From NCBI RefSeq assembly GCF_037975245.1, contig NC_092566.1, positions 8,226,001 to 8,290,000 on the forward strand: a stretch of 64,000 nt of DNA, in the 5' to 3' direction. Below, in pieces: positions 23,601 to 34,254 of this stretch (its first letter is position 1; each line of letters starts with the position of its first letter). This DNA is from Apostichopus japonicus (Eukaryota; Echinodermata; Holothuroidea; Aspidochirotida; Stichopodidae). The notes below the pieces were generated by a model. That model did no database searches and was not told where the DNA came from. It was given only the letters and a program-made list of their open reading frames with translations. The translations under genes were made by a program, and so were the position numbers.

Positions 23601-24060
23601 AAATACATTTAAAAAAGAGGAAGGAGAATGAAATGTTTGATGGTTAGTAATATACGAGTCCACTTGGCGGTATCTCGTTCTGCTAATTCCGGAAACACAA
23701 GCACACACACATACACACACACGAATGAGAGGATGCTGAAGGCACTTTTATAGATGAGCCGAGGCAGCTCTATATAAGTATATATATATACATATATATA
23801 TAGTTCCGGTATATTCGACATAAATGATAACAGTAGATACAAATTCGTATGGAGATTCCCTTAAGCATACAAAATGGAGAAAATTGCAAGGTCTTCTTTT
23901 CATGTTTAGTGTTTAAGATTTTCACTTTTAAAGTAGGCCAAGATGCGAAATGTCTGAAACAAGTTTATGATGACGTCAGCTAATGAGGTCAGGCTTAAAT
24001 GGTGTATATATATATATACTAGTATTGTTCGATTCAGGTGACAAACGCCTCCAGTGGAAT
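20616..24060. other. Intergenic, no gene recognised
   Basis: AT-rich with G-rich runs (20890-20945, 21060-21110, 22150-22165) and C-rich runs near 22645. Short repeats of TCATGCAAAA occur at 20705-20760. A perfect DR1 site lies at 22116-22128. Nothing coding could be supported. Confidence 0.5.
22116..22128 (+). promoter_or_regulatory. Perfect DR1 nuclear-receptor-type motif
   Basis: AGGTCAAAGGTCA: two AGGTCA half-sites with one base between, the consensus for HNF4/RXR/PPAR-type receptors. It is intergenic, 2.2 kb after the MICU1 stop. Function is only inferred; a 13-mer can occur by chance. Confidence 0.3.
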
Positions 24061-24104
24061 TACGACCTTCCTTACCGGTTTCGAACCTCTGGACATACAA
24101 TCAG

Positions 24105-24177
24105 CATCCCGTAGCCTAGTGGTTATAGGGTATCCGCATATAAAGCGGGAGGCCCGGGTTCGAGTCCCGGTGGAGGC
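24105..24177 (+). repeat. tRNA-like sequence (SINE head or tRNA relic)
   Basis: Box A TAGCCTAGTGG at 24112-24122 and box B GGTTCGAGTCC at 24157-24167. The anticodon arm pairs TCCGC with GCGGG around loop ATATAAA (would-be anticodon ATA), and the T arm CCGGG/CCCGG pairs perfectly. The acceptor stem (CATCCCG against TGGAGGC) pairs poorly, so it is unlikely to be a functional tRNA. An AT microsatellite begins 50 bp downstream. A reversed box-B-like GGTTTCGAACC lies just upstream at 24077-24087. Confidence 0.65.
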
Positions 24178-24224
24178 TGGAACGGGTTTTTCACTGTTCT
24201 GGATTTCCTTCTCATTACGTTTTC

Positions 24225-24229
<5 letters not shown>

Positions 24230-24303
<74 letters not shown>
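24230..24303. repeat. (AT)n microsatellite
   Basis: About 37 uninterrupted AT units. Open frames of alternating Ile-Tyr through it are artefacts. Confidence 0.98.
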
Positions 24304-24307
<4 letters not shown>

Positions 24308-25547
24308 AATGGCGTCCCAAGTAATTATATTAAATATGATTTTAAATCGAGCTTGATGCCCCATGCATGCTCAGTAGTTCCGGCACCCACCTCCTGTCAC
24401 CCCAACCGTTAACTTGTGTCGTTGGCCCTGGGTTGTGGTCTTCTACAAAGGGAGGAAACGATCTCGTAGGAAATTTGACTTTGAAAAGAGACTCTGCAGA
24501 CTACATACTTTTTTATTTTGTTAATTTTTTGTTAAAGAAAAGTCACCCAAGATAACCGCCTGGTCAAGGAAACCAAACAAGTAAACTGGTCCACTCACAG
24601 CACCAATCTCCTGTAACCGTATGATCATGACGTTGTTACGTAAGTATCACGGTTCTCTTGAAAAGAACAGATACTATACTACACAGGATCTTAGCCAAAA
24701 TATAAGGCCAAGAATTGTGTGTTGTCACTTATTGAGGAGCTGCCCTTACGGTCTGCGGGCTAAACTAGGTACTTCATCCGCTTTGACTGATGAACCCCCT
24801 TTATATAAACGGTAATTCGCCATAAAATAAAAATGTTACTGAGGTGGTTGTTACATTGGCTGAACTTCTTTTCGATGGTATACATGCATAGCACTTAGAT
24901 CAAGAATTATACTGTTAGTGTGTATAGGGGTGACCCGAAAAGCTCATTCAACAGCAATGAATGACAATTGTTTAAATAAGTGTTTGTTTTACAAGTCATA
25001 TCTGTATTTCTGCTTACCTAATCTCTTTAATGAACCATATTACATTTCGTGACGTCACGCTCGTCATATAGACAGAAATATGCCTCGTACGATCCATAAC
25101 CCCATCTCTCTAAAATATATATAACGGCCGACTGTGGTACGATCCGTCGTACCAGAAATCGCACGAGGTTGATCGTATTTAAGCCAACGTTATAAGGAAG
25201 TGTTGATATATCTGTATTTCTATACACAGACCGGGAGCCAACTATAGAAGGAAACAAAAAAACATAAAAGACACAATGGATATTTTTTTTGAGTTGATTT
25301 TGATAATATCCCGTCCTTATATTTGTACAGGTTAGATTCGCATATGGGGTGAGTTAGAACTTAGGAAGACTATATATATGCTATACAAAAACAACTGTGG
25401 AAAATCATGATAGGCCTAATTTGGTCGATGACGTCAGCGTTAGACTACCATTTTTTTTTTGCAGACTTGGTAAGGGAAAAAGTGCATGGGGGATCCATGT
25501 CATTGTCCCTGGACGTTAGTTATTCATCAATAACTACATTCATACGG
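24304..25547. other. Intergenic, no gene recognised
   Basis: Mixed-composition sequence without recognisable coding exons, RNA genes or repeats. Confidence 0.4.
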
Positions 25548-25555
25548 GTTTTTAC

Positions 25556-25942
25556 CAGTGGCGGAGCTAGGGGTATTGGTCAGAGGGGGCGAGAATGGTC
25601 TGTAGGGGCGCTTTGGACACTATCTAAGCGGAGCGCCACCACAGGTTGGCGCGGAGCGTACATAATTTTTTTGAGTATAGATACTCCCTAGATCACCGGA
25701 AATGACCTTTCCGGGCCTTGCTAATTTGCAGATAAACGAAGAATAAATAGCCGTTAGAGCATTTTGTCAGGAAATTACACCAACAAAATGTGACAAATGT
25801 CAATAGGTAGATGAGAGCGCAATAAAAAAGTCAATAATCGCGAATAAGTGAAGAGTGGTAAAAAGCTGAAAAGGGCGCCAGCAGTCCATTTGAGTTCGTC
25901 AGGGGGCATCCGCCCCCTGACTATACGGACGCTCCGCCACTG
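25556..25942. mobile_element. Non-autonomous hAT-type MITE, 387 bp
   Basis: Terminal inverted repeats CAGTGGCGGAGC and GCTCCGCCACTG are perfect. Flanks GTTTTTAC (25548-25555) and GTTTTCAC (25943-25950) are an 8-bp target duplication with one mismatch. Its sequence matches the innermost element at 27324-27712 almost end to end. Confidence 0.94.
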
Positions 25943-27274
25943 GTTTTCACTAATCAGTGAATAGCGTGAAAGAGGCTATCGGGATATAGCTGAAGCTAAC
26001 AGTTCACAAAAAGTTAATGCCAAACCCCGCCCTCTTACCCCTCCCTCACAATGATTGTCCATCGATACCAAATGAATTTCCTATGATCACTGTGATCGAC
26101 AAAAATGGTAAATCAATAAGTATTAAAGATCATGTTGTAAAGCCTGCAAGACCTATATGAATCCGGGCAGCCCGAGTTGCTTTCGTCGGACGGCCTGCAT
26201 CCATTGACCGTGTACCGGTATCGTATAAGTATACGTATAACAGACCAGGAACCACCTCCCTTCCCACCCATCCCATCCCCTTTCCCATCCCTCCCCTTCC
26301 CCACCCCTCACTCAAATTCATGCCGCCGCGATGTCCTCACAATCGAACTTGAGAACAATAATAAAAGTTCATTGGTCATAAGTATTCCTTCCATGAAAAT
26401 ATCGGCACCAAAGCAAAGACACTGTCTTCACCATGTACACCAAAGACACTGTCTCCCCCCCCCCCCCCTCACCATACGTCCTATACTTACAACCTTACAA
26501 CCTACGAGGAAATGTTCTTCACTGGGACATTCAGTCATATAGTGTGTTCCTTAAAATTGTCTGAGAACAATTTGGAGAGTACAGACGTACCTCAAGGAAA
26601 GTACATTTTGAAAACTTCTGGCAATTATTGCGTGCTATCATTTGGGGCCTATACTGACTACCTTTAAAGCAGGGAGTTGTATAATCTGGAAAAGTTTTTC
26701 TATGTTCTTTGATACGGCCAGTTCAAGTCACCCATCAGTGAATCCGTGTAAGTCAAATGAAAGCCAAGTGTATTCAAGGGCGTAGGAACCGGGTGGCTGG
26801 GGGCGCCAGCCCCCCAGTGAAAAATATGGGGGCGGAAGTATAATTCCGCCCCCCCCCCCCCCGCTTCGCAAGTCAGAAAACCCCTTTTTCATTTCCAAAT
26901 GAGAAAATTGCATCTAAGGCCAGGTGAAAATGCAAAATTACATGGAGTGGGTGTTGAAGTGTGCTATATTGCACCAAATTGCATCTGAGGCCACCTGGAA
27001 ATGCAAAAAATTTCCACTCAAGAGTACCTTCCTACCATAGGCGTAGGAGCCTCATTTGATTTGGGGGGGCTGTAACGACTTGCCCGAAAAATATGACCAA
27101 AATTTTTCGCGCGCCCCGCGCGCGTTTCGCATGTTAATGTGCTTATCATATAGGCATTCTTCGGTTATTACATCACATGCCAATAACAAACAATCATTTT
27201 CCGTGTTTTTACCCTTCCATATTGGTTAGAATTATTGGGGAAGTCGTTACAACAATAATGATAATAATATAAGT

Positions 27275-28016
27275 TTAACCATTGAAAAACACATTGCAAA
27301 TTCTTCTTCTTTTCAGTAGGTGCCAGTGGCGGAGCTATAGGGGTAGTGGTCAGGGGGAGAGAATGGTCTGTAGGGGCCCTTTTTCGACACTATCTAAGCG
27401 GAGCGCCACCACAGGTTGGCGCGGAGCGTAAATTTTTTGAGTAAAGATACTCCCTAGATCGCCGGAAATGACCCTTTCCGGGCATTGCTAATTTGCAGAT
27501 AAACGAAGAATAAATAGGTGCCATCGCCATTTGTCAGAAAGTTGCACCAACAAAATGTGACAAATGTCAATAGGTATTTGAGAGCGCAATAAAAAAGTCA
27601 ATAATCGCGAATAAGTAAAGAGTGGTAAAAAGCTGAAAAGGGCACCAGCAGTCCATTTGAGTCCGTCAGAGGGGCATCCGCCCCCTCTGACTGTATGGAC
27701 GCTCCGCCACTGGTAGGTGCCCGAAAAATTCTCAGCTTATTGCCCGAATATTCACCAAAAAACTTGAAAAACACATTGCAAATTATTTTCTTTCAGTAGG
27801 TGCTGGAAAATTCTCAGCATATTGCCCGAATTTTCACCAAAAATTTGAAAAACACATTGCAAATTATTATTCTTTCAGTAGATGCCAGAAAAATTCTCAG
27901 CATATTGCCGAATTTTACCCCCCAAAAAATGAAAAACACACTGCAAATTATTATTCTTCCAGTAGGGTGCCCGAAAAATTCTCAGCATATTGCCCGAATT
28001 TTCACCAAAAATTATG
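27275..28016. repeat. ~85-bp tandem repeat inside the middle hAT element
   Basis: Four to five copies of a unit with GTAGGTGCCCGAAAAATTC, CAGCATATTGCCCGAATTTT and GAAAAACACATTGCAAATTA. The inner MITE interrupts the first GTAGGTGC. Confidence 0.9.
27324..27712. mobile_element. Inner hAT-type MITE inserted in the middle one
   Basis: Ends CAGTGGCGGAGC and GCTCCGCCACTG; identical 8-bp duplications GTAGGTGC at 27316-27323 and 27713-27720. It is a close copy of 25556-25942, and so the youngest insertion of the nest. Confidence 0.95.
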
Positions 28017-28660
28017 GTTGGGGGGGCTGCAGCCCCCCAGCCCCCCCGCCTCCTACGCCTATGCTTCCTACGCCACTGAGTGTATTAGTATTGATGCAAC
28101 CCGACTCAGATCCGGTACCCTATTATATATATAGCCTATATTGAACAACTTTCTTGTATAAACGGGCTCAGTATCACCGGCGGTTGCTCCCATTTTGATA
28201 GAACGATGAAAGTGTGAATGTGTACGGCTATCGAAGTCGATGGTTTTACTCATACATAGACCCCTGGTTCACCTTTCCTTAGACTTCGACATGATCACAA
28301 ACAATTCAAAACAAATAAAAAGCCAAGTGAAACAACTCCCTGGTTACACACTCACTGTAAATGACCTTCTCTTTTCCAATAGCTCTCCTTCACATCTGAC
28401 CTGCCAAGCTAGTATCACGCCACACGATCGTACCATCATTGCCCAATCAATTCTATGCTGTAAGGCCTGCTTGAGTCTATTACAAAAACATCCCTGTTTG
28501 CGTACATGACGCAATAGTCTGTTATAGAATACATCATCCTTTGTGTACAATCGCTCAAGCTCGACCAGCTACGCAGACTAGGCATTCATTTCTCATCTTT
28601 TTTAGTTTTACAAATTACCTCAGTAAGGACATGATGTGATGTAACTGTGGCTGTTTGAAG

Positions 28661-28881
28661 TATAAAGAGACGCACAGTATCAGGCGCACGTGAGCTACAC
28701 GGGTTCGAGATCGAAGGACACATTAGTTTGCGACTGTCTGGAAGTGCAATTCCGTTTTCTTGAAATTCTTGTGGATCGTAGAATATCTATTGAATATATT
28801 ACCTTTGGCTTTTATAGAAGTTAACATTCCCGAAGGAAAGAATTGGCGGTTATCGATCGTTTATAGGATAATAAGAATACG
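28661..28881 (+). promoter_or_regulatory. Candidate TATA promoter and ATG-free first exon (possibly of the desaturase gene)
   Basis: TATAAA at 28661-28666 is followed about 25 bases later by CACGTG (28687-28692), near the expected start site. The stretch from about 28690 to 28881 contains no ATG and ends in a strong donor ACG|GTAAGT. These are features of a non-coding first exon. The next strong plus-strand acceptor in front of a recognised coding exon is at 38822, ahead of the desaturase ATG, so a 9.9-kb 5'-UTR intron is possible. The link is inferred only. Confidence 0.4.
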
Positions 28882-29785
28882 GTAAGTCGTGCTTATGTTT
28901 TTGCACTGCCCCTTTTCTCTCAGTATAGGTTTTGCATCGTATTTTGCCGTTGCAAAGTTCTAGAAATCATTGTTCTATTATTAATTTAAGAAAAACAAAA
29001 ACCTCTGCGGGAATATTAGGCCTGAGAGAACGAATCAATCAGTTATCAACTTCTGTTTATTTCAAATTTGCGTTGAGGCTATCCTAGCAGTTAATAAAAA
29101 AAAGAAATTTGTGACCATCGCCGTACTACAAGTACAAGGCCTGTCTGTACTGTCAAATTAACATTCACGGCTTTTCATATATAGTCTCCGTGCACGTACG
29201 TGCACACGATATATTAGTGTGTATATATATACATAGACATGTTTCATACTTAGCTCGGCACATAAAACAATTTCCGCAATATCTGAACGAACCATCTCAT
29301 TTTCAAAATTTATGTGCATAGTGTAATTAATAGTGAGTCTCTGCGAAGGGTTAAGGAGTGTGGATTGATTGGATTTGCATGAAAAACAAATAGTTCACTT
29401 GACAGCGAGCAGTGTAGCATTTATGTAACATCAAGTTTGGACAAAGCTTATTATACAAGCTGCATCTAAGAGATGACATATACCTGTCATAATTGGTTTT
29501 GGCCACGGAGGGTGTAGCTCCAGAAAATTAGATTTAACGTTTTTTTGTTTCGCAATGAAAGAAAGAAATGAAGAACCTTTAGGCAGGTCGGGTATGTAGT
29601 TATGGGAACGATACTGCAAATTTACCCCGTGTTGTCTATAGAAATAATGTCAAAGGAGGACTTATGCACAAAAATTCATTTTGAAAAGTTGGCGATCATA
29701 ATAAATCGTTGCTGTCAGGCCAGGTTGCGTGGTGTGGTGTACGTGGTTTATACCAATTAAATTTTTAAGAACAGACCGGTATTAT

Positions 29786-29811
29786 CAGGGAGTTGTTATA
29801 ACAACTCCCTG
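29786..29811. repeat. Perfect 26-bp palindrome
   Basis: Arms CAGGGAGTTGTTA and TAACAACTCCCTG are exact reverse complements with no spacer. The arm core is the same as in the inverted repeat at 1081-1107. Confidence 0.93.
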
Positions 29812-29898
29812 GTATACTCATATGATGTTCATTAGTTCATGTGGCTGGATTGGGTGGAACGCACATACCGTACGTTAGTTTGGTTCCTCATGATGCAG

Positions 29899-30351
29899 CA
29901 GTGGCGTAGCCAGCATTCTATTGTAAGGGGGGCAAGATTTTTCTTAAGGGGTGCAACACCGTGATGGTTGATGGTAGGAATTACCAAGAAATATATGAGT
30001 GGCATCATAGGTCGCTGAAAATGCACATGTATGGGTTGCTAGCGCTAGTTTGTAATGGTTATACAACCGGCCAAATTATTGGCGCTTATTCTGTAGGACG
30101 ATATTGATCAACGGTCTCCGTATGTGGGTATGATGAATGTCCAAAATGTGTAATATCTCGGTCTGATATCCAAGTTCTGACCTTATATGAAGTATGAACA
30201 TGAGCCCTGAGGTAAGTTTGTGATAGAACTCGAAAAATGTAAAAAAGAAGTATTTTGAATACATCACTGGATTTCACTTGGGGGGTCAAGACTGTAGCAC
30301 AAAGCAAATTGGAGGGGGGGGGGGGGGGCATTGCCCCTGGCTACGCCACTG
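29899..30351. mobile_element. Non-autonomous hAT-type element, 453 bp
   Basis: Perfect 15-bp inverted repeats CAGTGGCGTAGCCAG and CTGGCTACGCCACTG; flanks TGATGCAG (29891-29898) and TGATGCAC (30352-30359) are an 8-bp duplication with one mismatch. It contains no transposase. Confidence 0.92.
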
Positions 30352-31059
30352 TGATGCACACAAAACTTAACAGGAAAATATAACACATTTACGACCCCAA
30401 CTGACTTACAAATTGGGCAATGATAAAGAGTGTTCAATGTCACCGAAGGCAGGGTGCTCTGCTGGTCACATGACATGAAGTAAAACGAGCATGTTTTAGG
30501 TTGAGTTTTTAGAATTTATGAAACAGTGGATTAACATTAACATCTATAGGCCTGCACTGAGGAGCTGACGTCACCGACCATCGTCATCATCTATAATTAG
30601 CCTTAAAGGAGCCGTCCGGAGAATTAAAAGTTTAGACGTCAAATGGTGCATTCTGGGGTATATTTGGAGAATAAATTAACGTCTATACAAGTGTAGCTCT
30701 AAACGGAAAACGTTGTGGAGGATGAAAAAAGAGTGGGACACACTTAGTAGTGGTCTAATTCTTCTCCGGCTGAATGTTAAAATGAATCCCCGACTGACAT
30801 ATTTGCCCCCCCCCCTCCCGCTGACGATGGGAGGTGGGAGGGGGCATGTTGTATCGCTGACGATAGGCTAAGTACTTTTTATACCATGAATGAATTGTAT
30901 ATGGTGTCAATAACTAGTTTTGACCGTAGATGGCGAGGAGGGGAGGGGGGATGCGAATGGGACTTGATCCGTAGAAAGACAAGCGCATGGTCATTCTCAG
31001 AGAACAGTCAGTGGCGTACACAAAGGAATGGCTCCGTCAGGTTTTTATTTTGGCATTTT

Positions 31060-31370
31060 TGGTTTCGATGATAATCGTAACATTTGGTGTCACCAGGGTC
31101 AAATTATGAAAATCTTGTAATCACGATATCTCAATACTGGACGCATGGCTCTAATGTAGTGTGTAGAAGTACCACATTGATTTAAAGAAGCCTATTGTTT
31201 TTGGTGGAGGTCAAAGGTCATTTGGGGTCATCAGAGGTCAAATCTTGAAACCCTTGTTAACATGTACACCCTCACTATACATTACGTCAGATTCATGAAG
31301 AAAACTGCTCATGTTACATCATCGAAACCCACAATACATTTTTGCATTCTGGTTTTCTTTGCATACAGCT
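31060..31370. repeat. Dispersed repeat, short copy
   Basis: Shares GGTTTCGATGATAATCGTAAC, GTGTGTAGAAGTACCACA, TTTTGGTGGAGGTCAA and CCCTCACTATACATTACGTC with 34255-35070, in the same order, so the two regions are copies of one interspersed repeat. Confidence 0.85.
31208..31240 (+). promoter_or_regulatory. DR1-DR4-DR4 nuclear-receptor-type half-site cluster
   Basis: AGGTCA half-sites begin at 31208 and 31215 (spacing 1), then GGGTCA at 31225 (spacing 4) and AGGTCA at 31235 (spacing 4), all on one strand. DR1 suits PPAR/HNF4/RXR and DR4 suits LXR/TR-type dimers. It lies in a dispersed repeat 7.6 kb upstream of the desaturase start codon; whether it is used is unknown. Confidence 0.3.
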
Positions 31371-32553
31371 GGATAAGATTTGGAACATTATGGGTGCACA
31401 CTCCCCACCCCCTTTCAACCTAACATTAAGTAATTTATTGGCAAAAATCTTGCGTTTAACGCTACCAATATGACCAAATTATGATCTAAATATGTCTCAG
31501 AATTTTTTTTTCTCTAATTTTTGTTTGGGAGGAAGGACCCCCCAAACTGAGACTCCCCTACACAATTTCACGTACAACTAGGGCCTGCGGAAATTTTGAA
31601 TTTATTACTTTTTCTTAGCACAACCTTTTCTTTAGAGCTACTAATATAAACCTCAATTATAATAAATGACTCAGAATGCACCGATTTGACTTCTTTCTGG
31701 GTTTTTTACTCTTTTTTCCGGGGGAGCACACCCATGCAGACCCCCCCCCCCCCCCACCCACCTATCCCTCCCTTAATTCACACCCGGTCTCTGTTTCTCT
31801 CTTTCTGCCGGCCTATAAATTAACGTTTACAAATTAATATTTACAATATTTACTATCGTTGTTTACAGTTATATAAACGTAGCAAGTGAAATATCACATG
31901 CAGGAAACTAATTCATTCATCTCGCGTATAATTATGTACAAAATGGCTAACTAAATTTAAACGAAGGTCAAATAGAGTGTATACGTACACGCTATTATAG
32001 ACATATGCATGACACGCATGCATGCATTGCAATTTGGTTCTGTTCCACTGTGAAGATTGTTTACCAGCATTTGTATTTGCAAGTACTCAGCAACTCTTCA
32101 TACGTTATCAAACAAACGTACGATACACTATAAATACATATGTATGTATATTGTACGCAATGCTGCTATATGGTACAGAATGTCACGGTGACTTTCACAC
32201 TATGTATAATGTAACACTTGTAGATCACGCACGGGATTGTCGATCACACGCACATGTCTGAATTTAACTTGTAATAATACTGCTTATACGGAGTGGCGAT
32301 CCGCCGTCTCTTCCCGTAATACGAAAGATGGATCGCTGATGGATGAATCACGACGTCACCTATACTTCCATCATCCATGGTGACATTCATCATAAACGCA
32401 CTATACTTACTGCTGTTCGTGCAAGCCGTACTGCATGTTAGTACTACAGGTCAAGTCAACTGTGGCTAAAACAAGCCAAAAAACAGCCAAAATGCATTTG
32501 TAAGGCCTTAACAAGTTTATCTTCTCAGACGTTTGGTCTTCGTCTCATTCTTG

Positions 32554-32924
32554 CGGGGTAGGGGAACGGGGGGTAGGGGAACGGGGGGTAGGGGAACGGG
32601 GGGTAGGGGAACGGGGGGTAGGGGAACGGGGGGTAGGGGTAGGGGAACGGGGTAGGGGAACGGGGTAGGGGAACGGGGGGTTAGGGAACGGGGGGTAGGG
32701 GAACGGGGGTAGGGGAACGGGGGTAGGGAACGGGGGTAGGGGAACGGGGGTAGGGAACGGGGGTAGGGGAACGGGGGTAGGGGAACGGGGGTAGGGGAAC
32801 GGGGGTAGGGGAACGGGGGTAGGGGAACGGGGGTAGGGGAACGGGGGTAGGGGAACGGGGGTAGGGGAACGGGGGTAGGGGAACGGGGGTAGGGGAACGG
32901 GGGTAGGGGAACGGGGGGGGGGGT
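32554..32924 (+). repeat. G-rich minisatellite (GGGGTAGGGGAACG)n
   Basis: About 25 units of 13-16 bp, mostly GGGGGTAGGGGAAC, with a central stretch of shorter variants. Every unit has two runs of four or five G, so the plus strand is strongly G-quadruplex-prone. The Pro-rich minus-strand frames are artefacts. Confidence 0.97.
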
Positions 32925-34254
32925 AGTCTGGCCGTCTTAATTCCATTTACAGATGTATAGCCTCCTGCCCTGTAATAGGCTACCCCACACGGTATAATTT
33001 GTCGGTTGAGAGTCATATTTAGCACCGTTGAGAAAAATGTGTTGATCAAACCCCCAAACCATATACTTACTTATCGGTTTGACAATCGGACGTACCCAAA
33101 CGACGATGTATCCTATTGAGTTATTCGTCGATCAGTCGTTCAATTTTACTCAGTACGGTACTGTTTCTTTAAAACTGTATACCTCTGCCAAAGCCTCTTA
33201 TTTTATAACCCTTAAGTATACTTGCCTATAACCTGCAACTATACAAAGTCCTCACGCATAATTACCACTCAATGTCGTTTTGCAGAACAGAATAAAAGGG
33301 TAGGCCTAGACGAATATCATGCGCGTCTTTGAACTTCGCCAGCCTTGTTCAAGACCATAGAAGTCTTCCTCTCCTCCATCCGACCTCATCGTGAAACAAC
33401 AGCATTTTGAAGAAAACAATGGCGGCATATAGGACTGTTTACAAGCGAATTAACGATATTTTGTTCGTTTTTTCATTTATTAAAGCAACTTGGACTTGTC
33501 GTCGGTGAAACCGGCTCATACCGTGCTTCCATATATTATGTGCAATCGGTACTGGTTGACTGTGAGCTGACTTAAACCATATATAAAGTAATTAGATTAG
33601 ACAATGCTTAAACTCAGTAAAAAATGAATGTATGTTAGCTCAGATAACGTGACATGGTTTTGTAAATTCAACATGATAGTCGGGCAGTAGTTTAATGGGT
33701 TTTTTTTGGGTTTTTTTTAAAGGGCTCTTTGCAGGGAAGTAGTTGTTTTCCGGCCCCAAATTCCTTAATTCACACTAACGTCCATGACAATACGCCATGA
33801 TCACTTAAAACTTTTGCATAAAAATATTCCATAGATTGCTTGCACGCAGACATGTGCATGCATCATGGTTAAGCAAATTCATTGTTGTATTGTCTTGTCT
33901 AACTTGTACATGGTAAATGCAGTTGTGCAATTTCCGAATCCGTTTTAAGAACAGCAATATTTGTTTTCTTCCGGTATATAACCTATTTAGCAGACATATC
34001 TGTTGATTATATTGACGAACATAATATCCCACTGTACAGTACAAACTATGTGTGTTGCATTCATTTACGTTGTTGTCTTGGCCAAGCACAGAGATAAAAG
34101 AAATTGGCATGCCTTCGTAACGGCTTTATTAAATTTCTCATTTCGACTTGTAATTGCATTACTCATATCCCCAAAGTCCTGGACAAACTTTAAAGTGAGG
34201 CAATGTTAGACAGATGTTTTGCCATAACTCAATCCCTGTTATTGGTAAATACTT

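Larger units (their letters stand above)
27036..28063. mobile_element. Middle hAT-type element inserted in the outer one
   Basis: Perfect 14-bp inverted repeats CATAGGCGTAGGAG and CTCCTACGCCTATG, with identical 8-bp duplications CTTCCTAC at 27028-27035 and 28064-28071 lying inside the outer element. Most of its interior is a tandem repeat of about 85 bp. It is itself split by the element at 27324-27712; without it the middle element is about 630 bp. Confidence 0.93.
26775..28078. mobile_element. Outer hAT-type MITE carrying nested insertions
   Basis: Ends CAAGGGCGTAGGAA and TTCCTACGCCACTG; 8-bp duplications AGTGTATT at 26767-26774 and 28079-28086 are identical. Without its insert it is about 270 bp and matches the 13462-13828 MITE (shared GAACCGGG start, GAAAAATATGGGGG and CCTTTTTCATTTCCAAATGA). 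It is interrupted near its right end by the element at 27036-28063. Confidence 0.93.

Noticed and set aside
24105-24177. Functional tRNA gene
   Set aside because: The acceptor stem is mostly unpaired, although the other arms fold.
28240-28509. 89-residue plus-strand open frame, Cys/His/Leu-rich
   Set aside because: Not recognised, no flanking splice consensus or family motif; too short to claim.
32545-33049. Proline-rich proteins on the minus strand
   Set aside because: They are translations of the G-rich minisatellite; frame openness follows from the unit having no stop.
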